NCBI RefSeq assembly: GCF_018131005.1
Contig: NZ_JAFCJK010000001.1
Span: 310,001-374,000, forward strand
Direction of reading: 5' to 3'
Source: Bradyrhizobium lablabi
GTDB lineage: Bacteria; Pseudomonadota; Alphaproteobacteria; Rhizobiales; Xanthobacteraceae
DNA length: 64,000 nt
Positions 50,944 through 59,564 of the stretch are shown here, piece after piece (position 1 is the stretch's first letter; each line of letters opens with the position of its first letter). A program made the position numbers and the translations under genes. The notes under the pieces are model-generated. The model searched no databases. It was not told the DNA's origin and saw nothing but the letters and a program-made list of their open reading frames with translations.

Positions 50944-51642
50944 TCATTCGTCCACGAAGGTGACAGCCTCCGCCACGCTCGCACGTGACGTCCGATAGCT
51001 GTTTACCTGGTGCGCATGATCGGCATAGCCGAACGAGATGCCGCAGACGACCCGGCGGTCGTCAGGCAGATTGAAATGGCGGCGGATCAGGCCGGAGTGG
51101 CGAGCGAGCGCGGCCTGCGGAATGGTGCCGAGGCCGAGCGCCTGCGCCGCCAGCATGAAGTTCGAGACATAGGCGCCGCAATCGATCGCCCCATAGATGC
51201 CGAGCGGCTCGTTGGTGTGGATGATGGCGACGTGGGGCGCGCCGAAGAAATTGTAGTTCTCCAGCGCCTGCCTGGCGTAGGCGGCCTTGTCGCCGCGCGG
51301 AATTCCGAGGGTGTTGTAGAGCTGGAAGCCGCTCTCGCGGCGACGTTCAAGATAGACCCCAACATATTCGCGTGGCGGCGTGAAGTCGTGGTCGTCCCTG
51401 GCGCCCGACGCCGCCTCGGCATAGATCGCCTTGCGGAAACGTTCCTTGGCAGCGCCGCTGGCGATCAGCACCTGCCAGGGCTGGCTGTTGCACCAGGACG
51501 CGGTGCGCTGCGCAACCGTCAACACATGCTCCATGATCTCGCGCGGCACCTCGCGGGCCAGAAACGCGCGAACGGAGTAGCGCTCGTTGAGGAGGCTTTC
51601 GAGTGCGCCAATGCGATCCAGTTGGTTGGTGGTGGCGTCCAT
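50944..51642 (-). CDS. Nitroreductase-family flavoenzyme
   Basis: A 232-residue FMN enzyme. ATG 51642 is taken because GGGG lies 6 bases before it; ATGs at 51648-51654 are also possible. Family segments are LLNERYSVRAFLAREVPREI, RTASWCNSQPWQVLIASG, GAIDCGAYVSNFMLAAQALG and DDRRVVCGISFGYADHAHQV. It reduces nitro groups, quinones or related acceptors with NAD(P)H. It lies between a convergent enoyl-CoA hydratase and a palindromic element. No link to the acyl-CoA cluster is evident beyond position. Confidence 0.88.
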   Translation of the reverse strand: MDATTNQLDRIGALESLLNERYSVRAFLAREVPREIMEHVLTVAQRTASWCNSQPWQVLIASGAAKERFRKAIYAEAASGARDDHDFTPPREYVGVYLERRRESGFQLYNTLGIPRGDKAAYARQALENYNFFGAPHVAIIHTNEPLGIYGAIDCGAYVSNFMLAAQALGLGTIPQAALARHSGLIRRHFNLPDDRRVVCGISFGYADHAHQVNSYRTSRASVAEAVTFVDE

Positions 51643-51663
51643 GTGCATCCCCATATCTCTGCA

Positions 51664-51745
51664 GGGTGGGTTAGCGAAGCGTAACCCACCTCTTCTGTCG
51701 TGCGTCGTAGTGGAATGGTGGGTCACGCCTTCGGCCCACTCTACG
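51664..51745. repeat. Palindromic repeat element, copy 1 of 3
   Basis: GGTGGGTTAGCG...CGTAACCCACC forms one hairpin (51665-51690) and GGTGGGTCACGCC...GGCCCACTC another (51717-51742). Similar elements are at 53016-53107 and 54373-54466. This GGTGGGTTAGC family is frequent in Bradyrhizobium genomes. Confidence 0.7.
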
Positions 51746-51752
51746 GCTCTGC

Positions 51753-52997
51753 TCAGCGCCCCTTGGTCGGGATCTTGTTATAGGGCACGTCCTTGTCGAC
51801 CCTGATGTCGCCGGGCAGGCCGAGCACGCGTTCGGCGATGATGTTGCGCAGGATCTCGTCGGAGCCACCGGCAATGCGCATCGAGGGCGAGGACAAGAGC
51901 ATCTGCTGGAACTGGCCGCGCGCCTCCTCTTCCGCTTCGCCTGCCAGCGTGCCGGCGGCTCCCTGCAGATCCATGGCGTAGGCCGCGATATCCTGCAGCA
52001 TCATGCCGGAAACGAGCTTGCCGATCGAGTTCTCGGGACCGGGACGTTCGCCCTTCGACAGCGCCGAGATCGCGCGGTAGCTGGTATATTTCAGCCCGCT
52101 CGACTTCACCGCCCAGCTCGCAAGTTTCGAGCGCACGGCAGGATCGTCGATGGCAAGCCCGTCGTCCAGCATCAGGTTGGAGCAGAACTCGAACATTTCA
52201 GGCACGCCGGTCGCGAGCCGCGCGCCGATCGACATGCGCTCGTTCATCAGCGTGGTCAGCGAGACGTTCCAGCCGTCGCCGACGGCACCCAAACGTTGGC
52301 TGTCTGATATCACCACATCGGTGAAGTAGACCTCGTTGAACTCCTGCATGCCGTTGGCCTGCTTGATCGGCCTGACCTCGACGCCTGGGCTCTTCATGCT
52401 GAGGAAGAACATGGTGAGGCCCTTGTGCTTGGGCACGTTCGGATCAGTGCGCGCGATCAGAAGGCCATAGTCCGAATAATGCGCACCGGAGGTCCAGATC
52501 TTCTGGCCGTTGACCACCCAATTATCGCCGTTCTTCTCGGCGCGGGTGCGAAGCCCGGCAACGTCGGAGCCGGCCGACGGTTCGGAGAACAGCTGGCACC
52601 AGATCTCCTCGCCGGAAGCGAGCTTCGGCAGATACCGCCGCTTTGCCTCTTCGCTGCCCCAGGCCATCACGGTCGGGCCGCACATACCCTCGCCGATCTG
52701 GAACGGCTGCGTCAGCTTGCCGTAGACACCCTCTTCCTGCTGCCAGATCACGCGCTCAATCGGCGTCGCGCCGCGGCCGCCATATTCCTTCGGCCAGTGC
52801 AAGCAGGCCCAACCGCCATCCGATTTCTTCTTCTGCCAGGCCTTGCCGACCTCGACCATATCGTGGTTGGCGAGCTTGATGCGGCCAAGCGACGACTTCG
52901 AGAGCTCTTCCTCGAACTCCTTCGGCGCGTTGGCCTCGATCCACTTGCGAGCGAGCTTCCGGAATTCGGCTTCCTGCGCTGTGTCATCGAAATTCAT
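51753..52997 (-). CDS. Acyl-CoA dehydrogenase, paralogue A
   Basis: A 414-residue FAD-dependent acyl-CoA dehydrogenase. It has WACLHWPKEYGGRGATPIER, the flavin/substrate segment QLFSEPSAGSDVAGL, and the C-terminal GGSDEILRNIIAERVLGLPG, in which the glycine-rich run replaces YEGT. It is strongly similar to the next gene over its whole length, including the last residues (DVPYNKIPTKGR), so the two are a tandem duplication. It is flanked by palindromic elements 1 and 2. It introduces the 2,3 double bond into an acyl-CoA. In paired enzymes of this kind one subunit is often inactive, which I cannot decide here. Confidence 0.92.
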   Translation of the reverse strand: MNFDDTAQEAEFRKLARKWIEANAPKEFEEELSKSSLGRIKLANHDMVEVGKAWQKKKSDGGWACLHWPKEYGGRGATPIERVIWQQEEGVYGKLTQPFQIGEGMCGPTVMAWGSEEAKRRYLPKLASGEEIWCQLFSEPSAGSDVAGLRTRAEKNGDNWVVNGQKIWTSGAHYSDYGLLIARTDPNVPKHKGLTMFFLSMKSPGVEVRPIKQANGMQEFNEVYFTDVVISDSQRLGAVGDGWNVSLTTLMNERMSIGARLATGVPEMFEFCSNLMLDDGLAIDDPAVRSKLASWAVKSSGLKYTSYRAISALSKGERPGPENSIGKLVSGMMLQDIAAYAMDLQGAAGTLAGEAEEEARGQFQQMLLSSPSMRIAGGSDEILRNIIAERVLGLPGDIRVDKDVPYNKIPTKGR

Positions 52998-53015
52998 GGC
53001 GAACCTCTATTCTTG

Positions 53016-53107
53016 CGTAGAGTGGGTTGGCCGAAGGCGTAACCCATCGATCGAGCGTCGTTGCTTGGGCGTTGGTGGGTGACGCTTCGCCGACCCGCCC
53101 TGCGATT
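53016..53107. repeat. Palindromic repeat element, copy 2 of 3
   Basis: CGTAGAGTGGGTTGGCCGAAG...CGTAACCCA is the first hairpin and GGTGGGTGACGCTTCGCC...GACCCGCC the second. The spacing and order match copy 3. It fills the gap between the two paralogous dehydrogenase genes. Confidence 0.7.
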
Positions 53108-53108
53108 C

Positions 53109-54356
53109 CTAGGCCCTTCCCTTGGTCGGGATCTGGTTGAAGGGAACGTCCTTGTCGACCCTGATATCGCCGGGCAGGCCCAACACGCGTTCGGCGATGA
53201 TGTTGCGCATGATCTCGTCAGTGCCGCCCTCGACACGCGTGCCGGGCGCGCGCAGCAGCATCGCCTGGAATTTGCCGGCGACCTCGGCATCTTCGGGCCC
53301 ATTGAGCGTGCCGGAGGCGCCCTGCAAATCAAGCGCGTAGGTCGCGACATCCTGGATCATCGAGCCGGCGACCAGCTTGCCGATCGAATTTTCGGGGCCG
53401 GGGCGTTCACCACGAGAGAGCGCGGAGATCGCGCGCATGCTGGTGTACTTCAACCCGCTCGCCTTCACCGCCCAGTTCGCGAGCCTGGAGCGCACCGCGC
53501 GGTTCTCGATCGCCGGGCCATCCTCCAGCATCAGGCCGTTGCAGAACTCGAACAGCTCGGGGAAGCCGGTGGCAACGCCGGCGCCGATCGACATGCGCTC
53601 GTTCATCAGCGTCGTCAGCGATACGTTCCAGCCATCATTGACGTTGCCGAGCCGCTGCGAGTCAGGGATCCGGACGTCGGTGAAATAGACTTCGTTGAAG
53701 TCGGATGCGCCGCTCGCCTGCTTGATCGGGCGCACCTCGACGCCCGGGCTCTTCATGTCCAGGAAGAACATGGTCAGCCCCTTGTGCTTCGGCACGGTCG
53801 GATCGGTGCGAGTCAGCAGGATGCCGTAGTCGGAATAGTGCGCGCCCGAGGTCCAGATCTTCTGGCCGTTGACGGTCCACTCGTCGCCGGATCTTTCGGC
53901 ACGGGTGCGGAGACCCGCAACGTCGGAGCCGCCGGCGGGCTCGGAGAACAACTGACACCAGACCTTCTCGCCGGAAGCTAGCGGCGGCAGATATTTGCGC
54001 TTCTGCTCCTCGGCGGCGAACGCCATCATGGTGGGACCGCACATGCCATGACCGATGATGAACATCGCGCTCAGGCGGCCGAACGGTCCCTCCTCCTGCT
54101 GCCAGATCACGCGCTCGATCGGCGAGGCGCCGCGACCGCCATATTCCTTCGGCCAGTGCAGGCAGGCCCAGCCGGCATCGGCCTTTTTCTTCTGCCAGGC
54201 TTTCGCCACTTCAAGGATGTTGGCGTTCTTGAGCTGGACGCGGCCGAGCGAGGCCTTGCGCAGCTCCTCCTCATATTGCTTGGGCGCGTTCGCCGCGATC
54301 CAGGCTCTTGCCTCGGCGCGGAACGCGGCCTCCTGCGGGGTGTCATCGAAATTCAT
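53109..54356 (-). CDS. Acyl-CoA dehydrogenase, paralogue B
   Basis: A 415-residue acyl-CoA dehydrogenase and close paralogue of the gene at 51753. Shared segments are WACLHWPKEYGGRGASPIER, QLFSEPAGGSDVAGL, QKIWTSGAHYSDYG and IAERVLGLPGDIRVDKDVP. The glycine-rich end region here reads EGGTDEIMRN. The protein differs mainly at the N-terminal helices. It lies between palindromic elements 2 and 3. With the shorter dehydrogenase at 54483 it might form the heteromeric pair seen for pimeloyl-CoA (PimC/PimD) and steroid-chain enzymes. Confidence 0.92.
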   Translation of the reverse strand: MNFDDTPQEAAFRAEARAWIAANAPKQYEEELRKASLGRVQLKNANILEVAKAWQKKKADAGWACLHWPKEYGGRGASPIERVIWQQEEGPFGRLSAMFIIGHGMCGPTMMAFAAEEQKRKYLPPLASGEKVWCQLFSEPAGGSDVAGLRTRAERSGDEWTVNGQKIWTSGAHYSDYGILLTRTDPTVPKHKGLTMFFLDMKSPGVEVRPIKQASGASDFNEVYFTDVRIPDSQRLGNVNDGWNVSLTTLMNERMSIGAGVATGFPELFEFCNGLMLEDGPAIENRAVRSRLANWAVKASGLKYTSMRAISALSRGERPGPENSIGKLVAGSMIQDVATYALDLQGASGTLNGPEDAEVAGKFQAMLLRAPGTRVEGGTDEIMRNIIAERVLGLPGDIRVDKDVPFNQIPTKGRA

Positions 54357-54372
54357 GACGGTTCTCTTGTCT

Positions 54373-54466
54373 GCGTAGGGTCGGTTAGCCGAAGGCGTAG
54401 CCCACCAATTTCATCGAGCGCGCTTGCGCGTCTATGGTGGGTTACGCTTCGCTAACCCACCCTACG
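54373..54466. repeat. Palindromic repeat element, copy 3 of 3
   Basis: The outer arms CGTAGGGTCGGTTAGC and GCTAACCCACCCTACG are nearly perfect complements, and the inside repeats GGTGGGTTACGC/GCCGAAGGCGTAGCCCACC. It lies between dehydrogenase genes B and C. Confidence 0.72.
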
Positions 54467-54482
54467 ATTCTACGATTCCTGC

Positions 54483-55610
54483 TTACGCCGCGTTCTTCTT
54501 GCGCATGCGGTCAATCAGCGCGTCTTCCCAATAGGACAGGCTGCCGAGGCCGAGCGCGAGCGCATTGGCGCGGCGGTAGTACATGTGACAGTCGAACTCC
54601 CAGGTGAATCCCATGCCGCCATGGACCTGGATGTTGTTTTTGGCACAATGCTGGAACGCCTGCGTCGCGCTGATGCGAGCGGCGGCGGCGGCTTCCGGCA
54701 GTTCGCCCGCATTGGTCGAGAGCGCCCAGGCGCCGTAATAGCTGTTGGAGCGCGCCAGCGTCGCCGAGACATACATGTCGGCGAGCATGTGCTTGACCGC
54801 CTGGAACGAGCCGATCGGACGGCCGAAGGCGATCCGGTCGAGCGCGTAGTCGCGGCCCATCTCCAGCGCGCGGTCGGCGCCGCCGACCTGCTCGAAGGCA
54901 ACGAGCACGGCGGCGCGATCCAGCACCTGGGCGATGACGCCCCAGCCCTCGCCGGCCGCACCGAGCGGCTCGGCCTTGGCGTCCTTGAAGGTGATCTCGG
55001 CCTGCCCGCGGGTCGGGTCGATGCTGGTCAGCGCCTTGACCTCGACGCCGCCAGCCTTGAGGTCGATAATAAACAGCGAGACATCGGACTCCCGTCCGCT
55101 CGACCCCGTGCGCGCGGCGACCACCGCAAAGTCGGCGATCGCGCCATCGGGCACCGGCTTCTTGACACCGTTCAGCGTACCGCCATTGGCGGTGAGCTTG
55201 ATTGCCTTCGGGGACGGATTGCCCTTGCCCTCGAACAGCGCCAGCGTGCCGATCGCCTCGCCGGACGCGATCTTCGGCAACCACTTCTGCTTCTGCGCAT
55301 CCGAGCCCGCGATCATGATCGCTTCGGCGGCAAGATAAACGGTGGAGGAGAACGGCACCGGCGCCAGCGCGCGGCCCATTTCTTCCGCGATCGCGCAGAG
55401 CTCGAGATGGCCGGCGCCCGCGCCGCCGAACTTTTCGGGAATCGCGACGCCAAGGAAGCCCATCTCGCCAAGGCCCTTCCACAGGTCCTTGTCGTAGGTG
55501 GCCTTGCCGTCGAGCACCGCGCGCACCGCCTTCGCCGAGCACTTCTCGGCGAGGAATTTCCGCGCCTCGTCGCGCATCTGCTTCTGTTCGTCGGAGAAAT
55601 CGAAATTCAT
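54483..55610 (-). CDS. Acyl-CoA dehydrogenase, short type
   Basis: A 375-residue acyl-CoA dehydrogenase (opens MNFDFSDEQKQMRDEARKFL). Landmarks are GVAIPEKFGGAGAGHLELC, DRIAFGRPIGSFQAVKHMLA and the late VHGGMGFTWEFDCHMYYRRA. It lacks the YEGT-type C-terminal box and so belongs to the shorter subunit class (like PimD or ChsE partners). It lies 19 bases after the CoA ligase gene, so the pair is co-transcribed. It may work as a heteromer with dehydrogenase B. Confidence 0.9.
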   Translation of the reverse strand: MNFDFSDEQKQMRDEARKFLAEKCSAKAVRAVLDGKATYDKDLWKGLGEMGFLGVAIPEKFGGAGAGHLELCAIAEEMGRALAPVPFSSTVYLAAEAIMIAGSDAQKQKWLPKIASGEAIGTLALFEGKGNPSPKAIKLTANGGTLNGVKKPVPDGAIADFAVVAARTGSSGRESDVSLFIIDLKAGGVEVKALTSIDPTRGQAEITFKDAKAEPLGAAGEGWGVIAQVLDRAAVLVAFEQVGGADRALEMGRDYALDRIAFGRPIGSFQAVKHMLADMYVSATLARSNSYYGAWALSTNAGELPEAAAAARISATQAFQHCAKNNIQVHGGMGFTWEFDCHMYYRRANALALGLGSLSYWEDALIDRMRKKNAA

Positions 55611-55629
55611 GACTTATGCTCTTCTTCGT

Positions 55630-57504
55630 TCAATTCAGGATGATGACGTCGTCGCCAGGCTTGTCGGCGTAAAGCTTCTCCACCAGGTCAGCGCGGCGCT
55701 CGAGACCGGCGCGCTGGTTGATGTAACCCTTGTCGGTGAGTTCGTTGCCGTCGATCGAGGGCGGCTCGACCATGAGCATCGCGCGAGCGACGCGCATGCT
55801 GCTTGCGCCCGTGGTCGAGGCGTTATGCGTCTGCAGGCCCTTCTTCAGGCAAGCGATGACATCAGGATGCCTGACCACCTCCTCGTAGCGGGCCTCGGGA
55901 TTGCCGAGCAGCTGCCGGCAGGCATGCAGGTTCGGCCAGCACAACAAGCCGACAAACGGACGATCCTGTCCGGCGACCAGCGCGTCGTGCACCACCGGCG
56001 TGGCCGCCGCGATCGCATCGGTACGCAGCGAACCGACATGGACGAATGTGCCGGTCGTCAACTTGAAGTCCTCAACCACGCGGCCGGCGAAAATGATGCC
56101 CTTCACGGGATCGTCGGGATCGACGAACACGCCTGCATCCCCGATGCAGTAGAAGCCTTCCTCGTCGAACATCTTCTTGGTCAGCTCAAACTGACCGAAG
56201 TAGCCTGGTGTGACGTTGACGCCGCGGAGCCGCAATTCGTACTTGGAGCCGCAGGGCACCATCTTCAGTTCGACGCCGGGGAACGGCAGGCCGATCAAGC
56301 CGACACGCTCGGTGTCCCAATAGGTGCCGGTCGAGGTCGGCGCGGTCTCGGTCGAGCCCCAGCCGGTGTAGAACACGATCCGCTCGCCGGTGGTCTTGAC
56401 CGCAAGCGCCTGCATGCGGTCGTAGAGATCGTCGGGCAGGCGCGCGCCGCCATAGGCCATGATCGAGAGGTTCTTGAAGAAGCTGTGGCACAGCGCATCG
56501 TCCTTCTCCATCGCCGCGGCGAGCGCGGCATAGCCGGCCGGCACGTTGGCGTAATAGGTCGGCGACACCTCGTGCAGATTTTTGATCGTCTCCTCGAACT
56601 GGCCCGGCATCGGCCTTCCGTCGTCGATATAGAGCGTGCCGCCGTCAACCAGCACCGGATTGAACGCGGCGTTGCCGCCCATAGTGTGATTCCAGGGCAT
56701 CCAGTCGAGCACGGTCGGCGCCGTGCCGCCCGGCTCGCGCGGGCGCACCTGCATCATCATCGCCGCATTGGCACACATCATTTCCTGGGTGTTGATGACC
56801 GCCTTGGGCATGCCGGTCGAGCCCGAGGTAAACAGCAACTTTCCGACCGTCCTCGGCATGATCCTTGCGATCGACTCCGCAACAGCTTGCGTCACAGGAG
56901 TAGCGGCAAGCTCGGCAAACGACACGCTCTTTATGCCTTCGCAGGGGCGCAGCACGTGGATCACGGTGATCCCGGTGCGATCGAGCGCCTTCAAAGCCTT
57001 CTCGAAGGTCGGGCCGTCCTGCACCATCACGACGGCGGGCTTGATCAGGTTGAACAGATATTTGAGCTTGACGTGATCCTGGCTCATCAGCGAGTAGGCC
57101 GGCGACACCGGCGCTGCGGCCAAGCGCGCCTGCATCGCGGCCTGCGTCATCAGCGCATGTTCGATCGAATTGCCTGACAGGATCGCAACCGGGCGACCTT
57201 CCTCGAGGCCGAGATCGAGCAGACCCTGCGTCAGCCCATCGACGGTGCGCTTGGCTTCCTCGTATGACACCTTGCGCCATTGCCGGTCAGGACCGCCACG
57301 CTGGGCGAGCCAGATGCGCTCCGGCGCCTCCTTTGCCCATTTGGCAAGCGAGGCCGGAATGTGCGTTTCGTAGGCCTGGAGCGGTATCCGCGACTTCATG
57401 ACGACGGTGCCGTCGTCGCGCCGCTCGACGGCGATGTCGCGCTTCAGCCAATGCACCTTGCGAAAGGACGGCATTTCCAGCGCGGCTGCTGCACTCCCAT
57501 TCAT
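55630..57504 (-). CDS. AMP-forming acyl-CoA synthetase, feruloyl-CoA synthase type
   Basis: A 624-residue ligase, about the same length as the CouB-like enzyme at 25998 and clearly paralogous. The phosphate-binding motif is KLLFTSGSTGMPKAVINTQ, then DWMPWNHTMGGNAAFNPVLV, WGSTETAPTS and the hinge FAGRVVEDFKLTTGTFVHVG. The end part DGNELTDKGYINQRAGLERR is conserved with CouB. Its operon mates are acyl-CoA dehydrogenases and an SDR, so it probably activates a carboxylic acid, perhaps aromatic, for beta-oxidation of its side chain. Substrate not determined. Confidence 0.9.
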   Translation of the reverse strand: MNGSAAAALEMPSFRKVHWLKRDIAVERRDDGTVVMKSRIPLQAYETHIPASLAKWAKEAPERIWLAQRGGPDRQWRKVSYEEAKRTVDGLTQGLLDLGLEEGRPVAILSGNSIEHALMTQAAMQARLAAAPVSPAYSLMSQDHVKLKYLFNLIKPAVVMVQDGPTFEKALKALDRTGITVIHVLRPCEGIKSVSFAELAATPVTQAVAESIARIMPRTVGKLLFTSGSTGMPKAVINTQEMMCANAAMMMQVRPREPGGTAPTVLDWMPWNHTMGGNAAFNPVLVDGGTLYIDDGRPMPGQFEETIKNLHEVSPTYYANVPAGYAALAAAMEKDDALCHSFFKNLSIMAYGGARLPDDLYDRMQALAVKTTGERIVFYTGWGSTETAPTSTGTYWDTERVGLIGLPFPGVELKMVPCGSKYELRLRGVNVTPGYFGQFELTKKMFDEEGFYCIGDAGVFVDPDDPVKGIIFAGRVVEDFKLTTGTFVHVGSLRTDAIAAATPVVHDALVAGQDRPFVGLLCWPNLHACRQLLGNPEARYEEVVRHPDVIACLKKGLQTHNASTTGASSMRVARAMLMVEPPSIDGNELTDKGYINQRAGLERRADLVEKLYADKPGDDVIILN

Positions 57505-57547
57505 TTTGCGTCTCCCGGAATTTTTTGTCCTTTTCGAGGATCTTTTG

Positions 57548-57796
57548 TCAGCGCCTGATATAGACAGGCTTTCGTTTCTCGAGAAAGGCCCTGATGCCCT
57601 CCCGGAAATCCTCAGAGCGGCTGCACAGGACCTGATTGCGATCTACCACACGCGTCTCGCGATTGCGTTGCAGCCCCTGGAAATAGGTGTTGAGGGCATC
57701 GATCAGCGAAGGATCGAGCGCGTCGAGGCTCTCGGGGCGATTGAGCGTGACCCAATCGACTCCGTCGTTGTGTTCGATCAGCAGGGGTAGAGACAC
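57548..57796 (-). pseudogene. Internally deleted enoyl-CoA hydratase
   Basis: An intact 82-codon frame joins the first about 50 residues of a crotonase (IEHNDGVDWVTLNRPESLDA, YFQGLQRNRETRVV) directly to a crotonase C-terminus (QVLCSRSEDFREGIRAFLEK, RKPVYIRR). Full-length relatives have about 260 residues, so roughly 180 are missing, including both oxyanion-hole segments and the catalytic acids. The junction is near 57634-57646. The deletion is in frame, so a short product could still be made, but it cannot be an active hydratase. It lies in the operon between the SDR and the CoA ligase genes. Confidence 0.75.
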
Positions 57797-57859
57797 GCGG
57801 CGCTCCTCCTCACCGCCCCGGCCAGGCGAATCCCAGGCCGGGACGGCGACGGATTGTCG

Positions 57860-58618
57860 TTACCGCGGCGCCATGCGGATGGCGCCGTCGAGGCGGATGG
57901 TCTCGCCGTTGAGCATCGCATTCTCGACGATGTGCACGGCAAGCGCTCCGTATTCGTCGGGCTCGCCGAGGCGAGCCGGATGCGGCACCTGGGCGCCAAG
58001 ACTCTTGCGGGCTTCCTCGTTGAGACCCATGAGCAGCGGCGTGAAGAAGATGCCGGGCGCAATGGTGTTGACGCGGATTTTCAGGCTGGCGAGGTCGCGC
58101 GCCGCCGGCAGCGTGAGGCCGACGATGCCGCCTTTGGAGGCGGAGTAGGCGATCTGACCGATCTGGCCTTCATAGGCCGCTACCGACGCGGTATTGATGA
58201 TGACGCCGCGCTCCTCGCCGATGGTCTCGATGGTGGCGGCCCGTTCCGCGAACAGGCGCAGCGCGTTGAACGTGCCGATCAGGTTGACATTGATGATGCG
58301 GGCGAACTTCTCGAGCGGATAGACGCCGTCCCTGCCGACGGTACGCTGCGAGCCGCCGATGCCGGCGCAGTTCATCAGCACGCGCGCAACACCGTGGGCA
58401 GCTTCCGCCTTCGCGATCGCGGCCTTCATCTGCTCTTCGCTGGTGACGTCGGCATGAAGGGCGACGCCCTTCACTTCGGCGGCAACCTTTTCTGCATTCT
58501 CCTTGTTCTGGTCGAGCACGCCGATCTTGGCTCCCTTCGCGGCCATGGCGCGGGCGGTCGCGGCACCGAGACCGGAGCCACCGCCGGTGATGAGAACGGC
58601 AACGTCTTTCAACTGCAT
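57860..58618 (-). CDS. SDR-family 3-hydroxyacyl-CoA dehydrogenase (HSD17B10 type)
   Basis: A 252-residue short-chain dehydrogenase. The NAD-binding motif is LITGGGSGLGAATARAMAAK, with LDQNKEN favouring NAD(H), and the catalytic Tyr-Lys pair is in AYSASKGG. The type II 3-hydroxyacyl-CoA dehydrogenase pattern shows in NCAGIGGSQRTVGRDGVYPL and the end part LNGETIRLDGAIRMAPR. It oxidises 3-hydroxyacyl-CoA, the third step of beta-oxidation. It is the first gene of the minus-strand operon SDR, deleted hydratase, CoA ligase, acyl-CoA dehydrogenases. Confidence 0.9.
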   Translation of the reverse strand: MQLKDVAVLITGGGSGLGAATARAMAAKGAKIGVLDQNKENAEKVAAEVKGVALHADVTSEEQMKAAIAKAEAAHGVARVLMNCAGIGGSQRTVGRDGVYPLEKFARIINVNLIGTFNALRLFAERAATIETIGEERGVIINTASVAAYEGQIGQIAYSASKGGIVGLTLPAARDLASLKIRVNTIAPGIFFTPLLMGLNEEARKSLGAQVPHPARLGEPDEYGALAVHIVENAMLNGETIRLDGAIRMAPR

Positions 58619-58655
58619 GGGTACAACCTTTCCTTGAGCGTTTCTTCTGTGGACT

Positions 58656-58767
58656 TGCGAATGGCGAATAGGGAGTGGCGAATAGGGAAGAGGAGGCTTG
58701 CCCGCTTGCGACTATTCGCCATTCGCTACTCGCAATTCGCTTCTACTCGCTATTCGCCATTTGCAAT
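58656..58767. repeat. Inverted heptamer repeats, block 1
   Basis: The left half has 7-base units of one orientation (GCGAATG, GCGAATA, GGGAGTG, GCGAATA) and the right half the opposite one (ATTCGCC, ATTCGCT, ACTCGCA, ATTCGCT, ACTCGCT, ATTCGCC). The halves can pair into a long hairpin. A second block is at 60742-60866. The 3' end of the TetR gene (last eight codons) lies inside it. Confidence 0.75.
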
Positions 58768-59453
58768 TCCTTCGCTTCCAGCACGCCGCCAAAGATCAAG
58801 GCTTCCATGTGCTTGATGTACTCGCGGCAGACTTCGTCGGTGACCGGGCCGACGCCGACCGCGCGCGACATCGCGTGGCGGCCGAAGAACAGGTGATCGC
58901 AAGCGCCGATCAGGCTGGTGTAGAACAGCACCGGATCGATCTTGCGGAATTCGCCGGCGTTGATTCCCTCGGCGAGCAGGCGGCGATGGAAATCCAGCAG
59001 CGGCGCGACGAAAAAATTCGAGACCTCGTCGGCGGCCTCTGCGCTGCTCTCGTGCAGGAGATAATGGATCAGCCGGTTCATGTAGGGGAACTGGTGATAG
59101 GCGCGGATGATGCCGCCGATATGCAGTCGGAGCTTCGCGGTCGGCGTGATCGACTGTGCCAACAGATATTCGAGCTGCGACATTTCAGTCGCGGCGTCGC
59201 GCGCGAGCAGAGCCAGCAACAGCCCATCCTTGTTGCCGAAATGGTATTTCACCAGCGCGGCATTGACTCCGGACTTCTGCGCGATGTCCGAGAGGGAAAC
59301 ATCGATCGAGGCACGTTCGATCATCAGCTCGCTGGCCGCGACCAGTAGCTTGTCGGCGGTGGCATTCTTGCTCGCCTGAAGTCTCGCTGGTGCGCTGGTA
59401 TCCAACTGCTGTCCGGTCCTTGCTGTCTGACGTGAGGGCGCACATAAGCCCAT
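58743..59453 (-). CDS. TetR-family transcriptional regulator
   Basis: A 236-residue TetR regulator. The helix-turn-helix is about residues 30-75 (ATADKLLVAASELMIERASI, DIAQKSGVNAALVKYHFGNK), and the C-terminal part has DGLLLALLARDAATEMSQLE and HQFPYMNRLIHYLLHES. The last eight residues (LQMANSE) are coded by heptamer repeats, so the C-terminus was probably altered by repeat insertion. It is divergent from the thiolase gene across a candidate operator at 59472-59491 and likely controls thiolase and the acyl-CoA operon. Confidence 0.88.
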   Translation of the reverse strand: MGLCAPSRQTARTGQQLDTSAPARLQASKNATADKLLVAASELMIERASIDVSLSDIAQKSGVNAALVKYHFGNKDGLLLALLARDAATEMSQLEYLLAQSITPTAKLRLHIGGIIRAYHQFPYMNRLIHYLLHESSAEAADEVSNFFVAPLLDFHRRLLAEGINAGEFRKIDPVLFYTSLIGACDHLFFGRHAMSRAVGVGPVTDEVCREYIKHMEALIFGGVLEAKELQMANSE

Positions 59454-59471
59454 GGCGGGGTTGCACTCAAG

Positions 59472-59491
59472 AGTTAATTGAATGATTGACT
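59472..59491. promoter_or_regulatory. Imperfect palindrome, candidate TetR operator
   Basis: AGTTAAT-TGAATG-ATTGACT has 6 of 7 matching arm positions and lies in the 111-bp divergent promoter between the TetR and thiolase genes. Confidence 0.5.
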
Positions 59492-59564
59492 AAATGCCGA
59501 GCCATCCCTTAAAACGCGCCCGTCTTAGAAGGCGCCCCAATTCAGAACATCAGGGAGATCCGAC

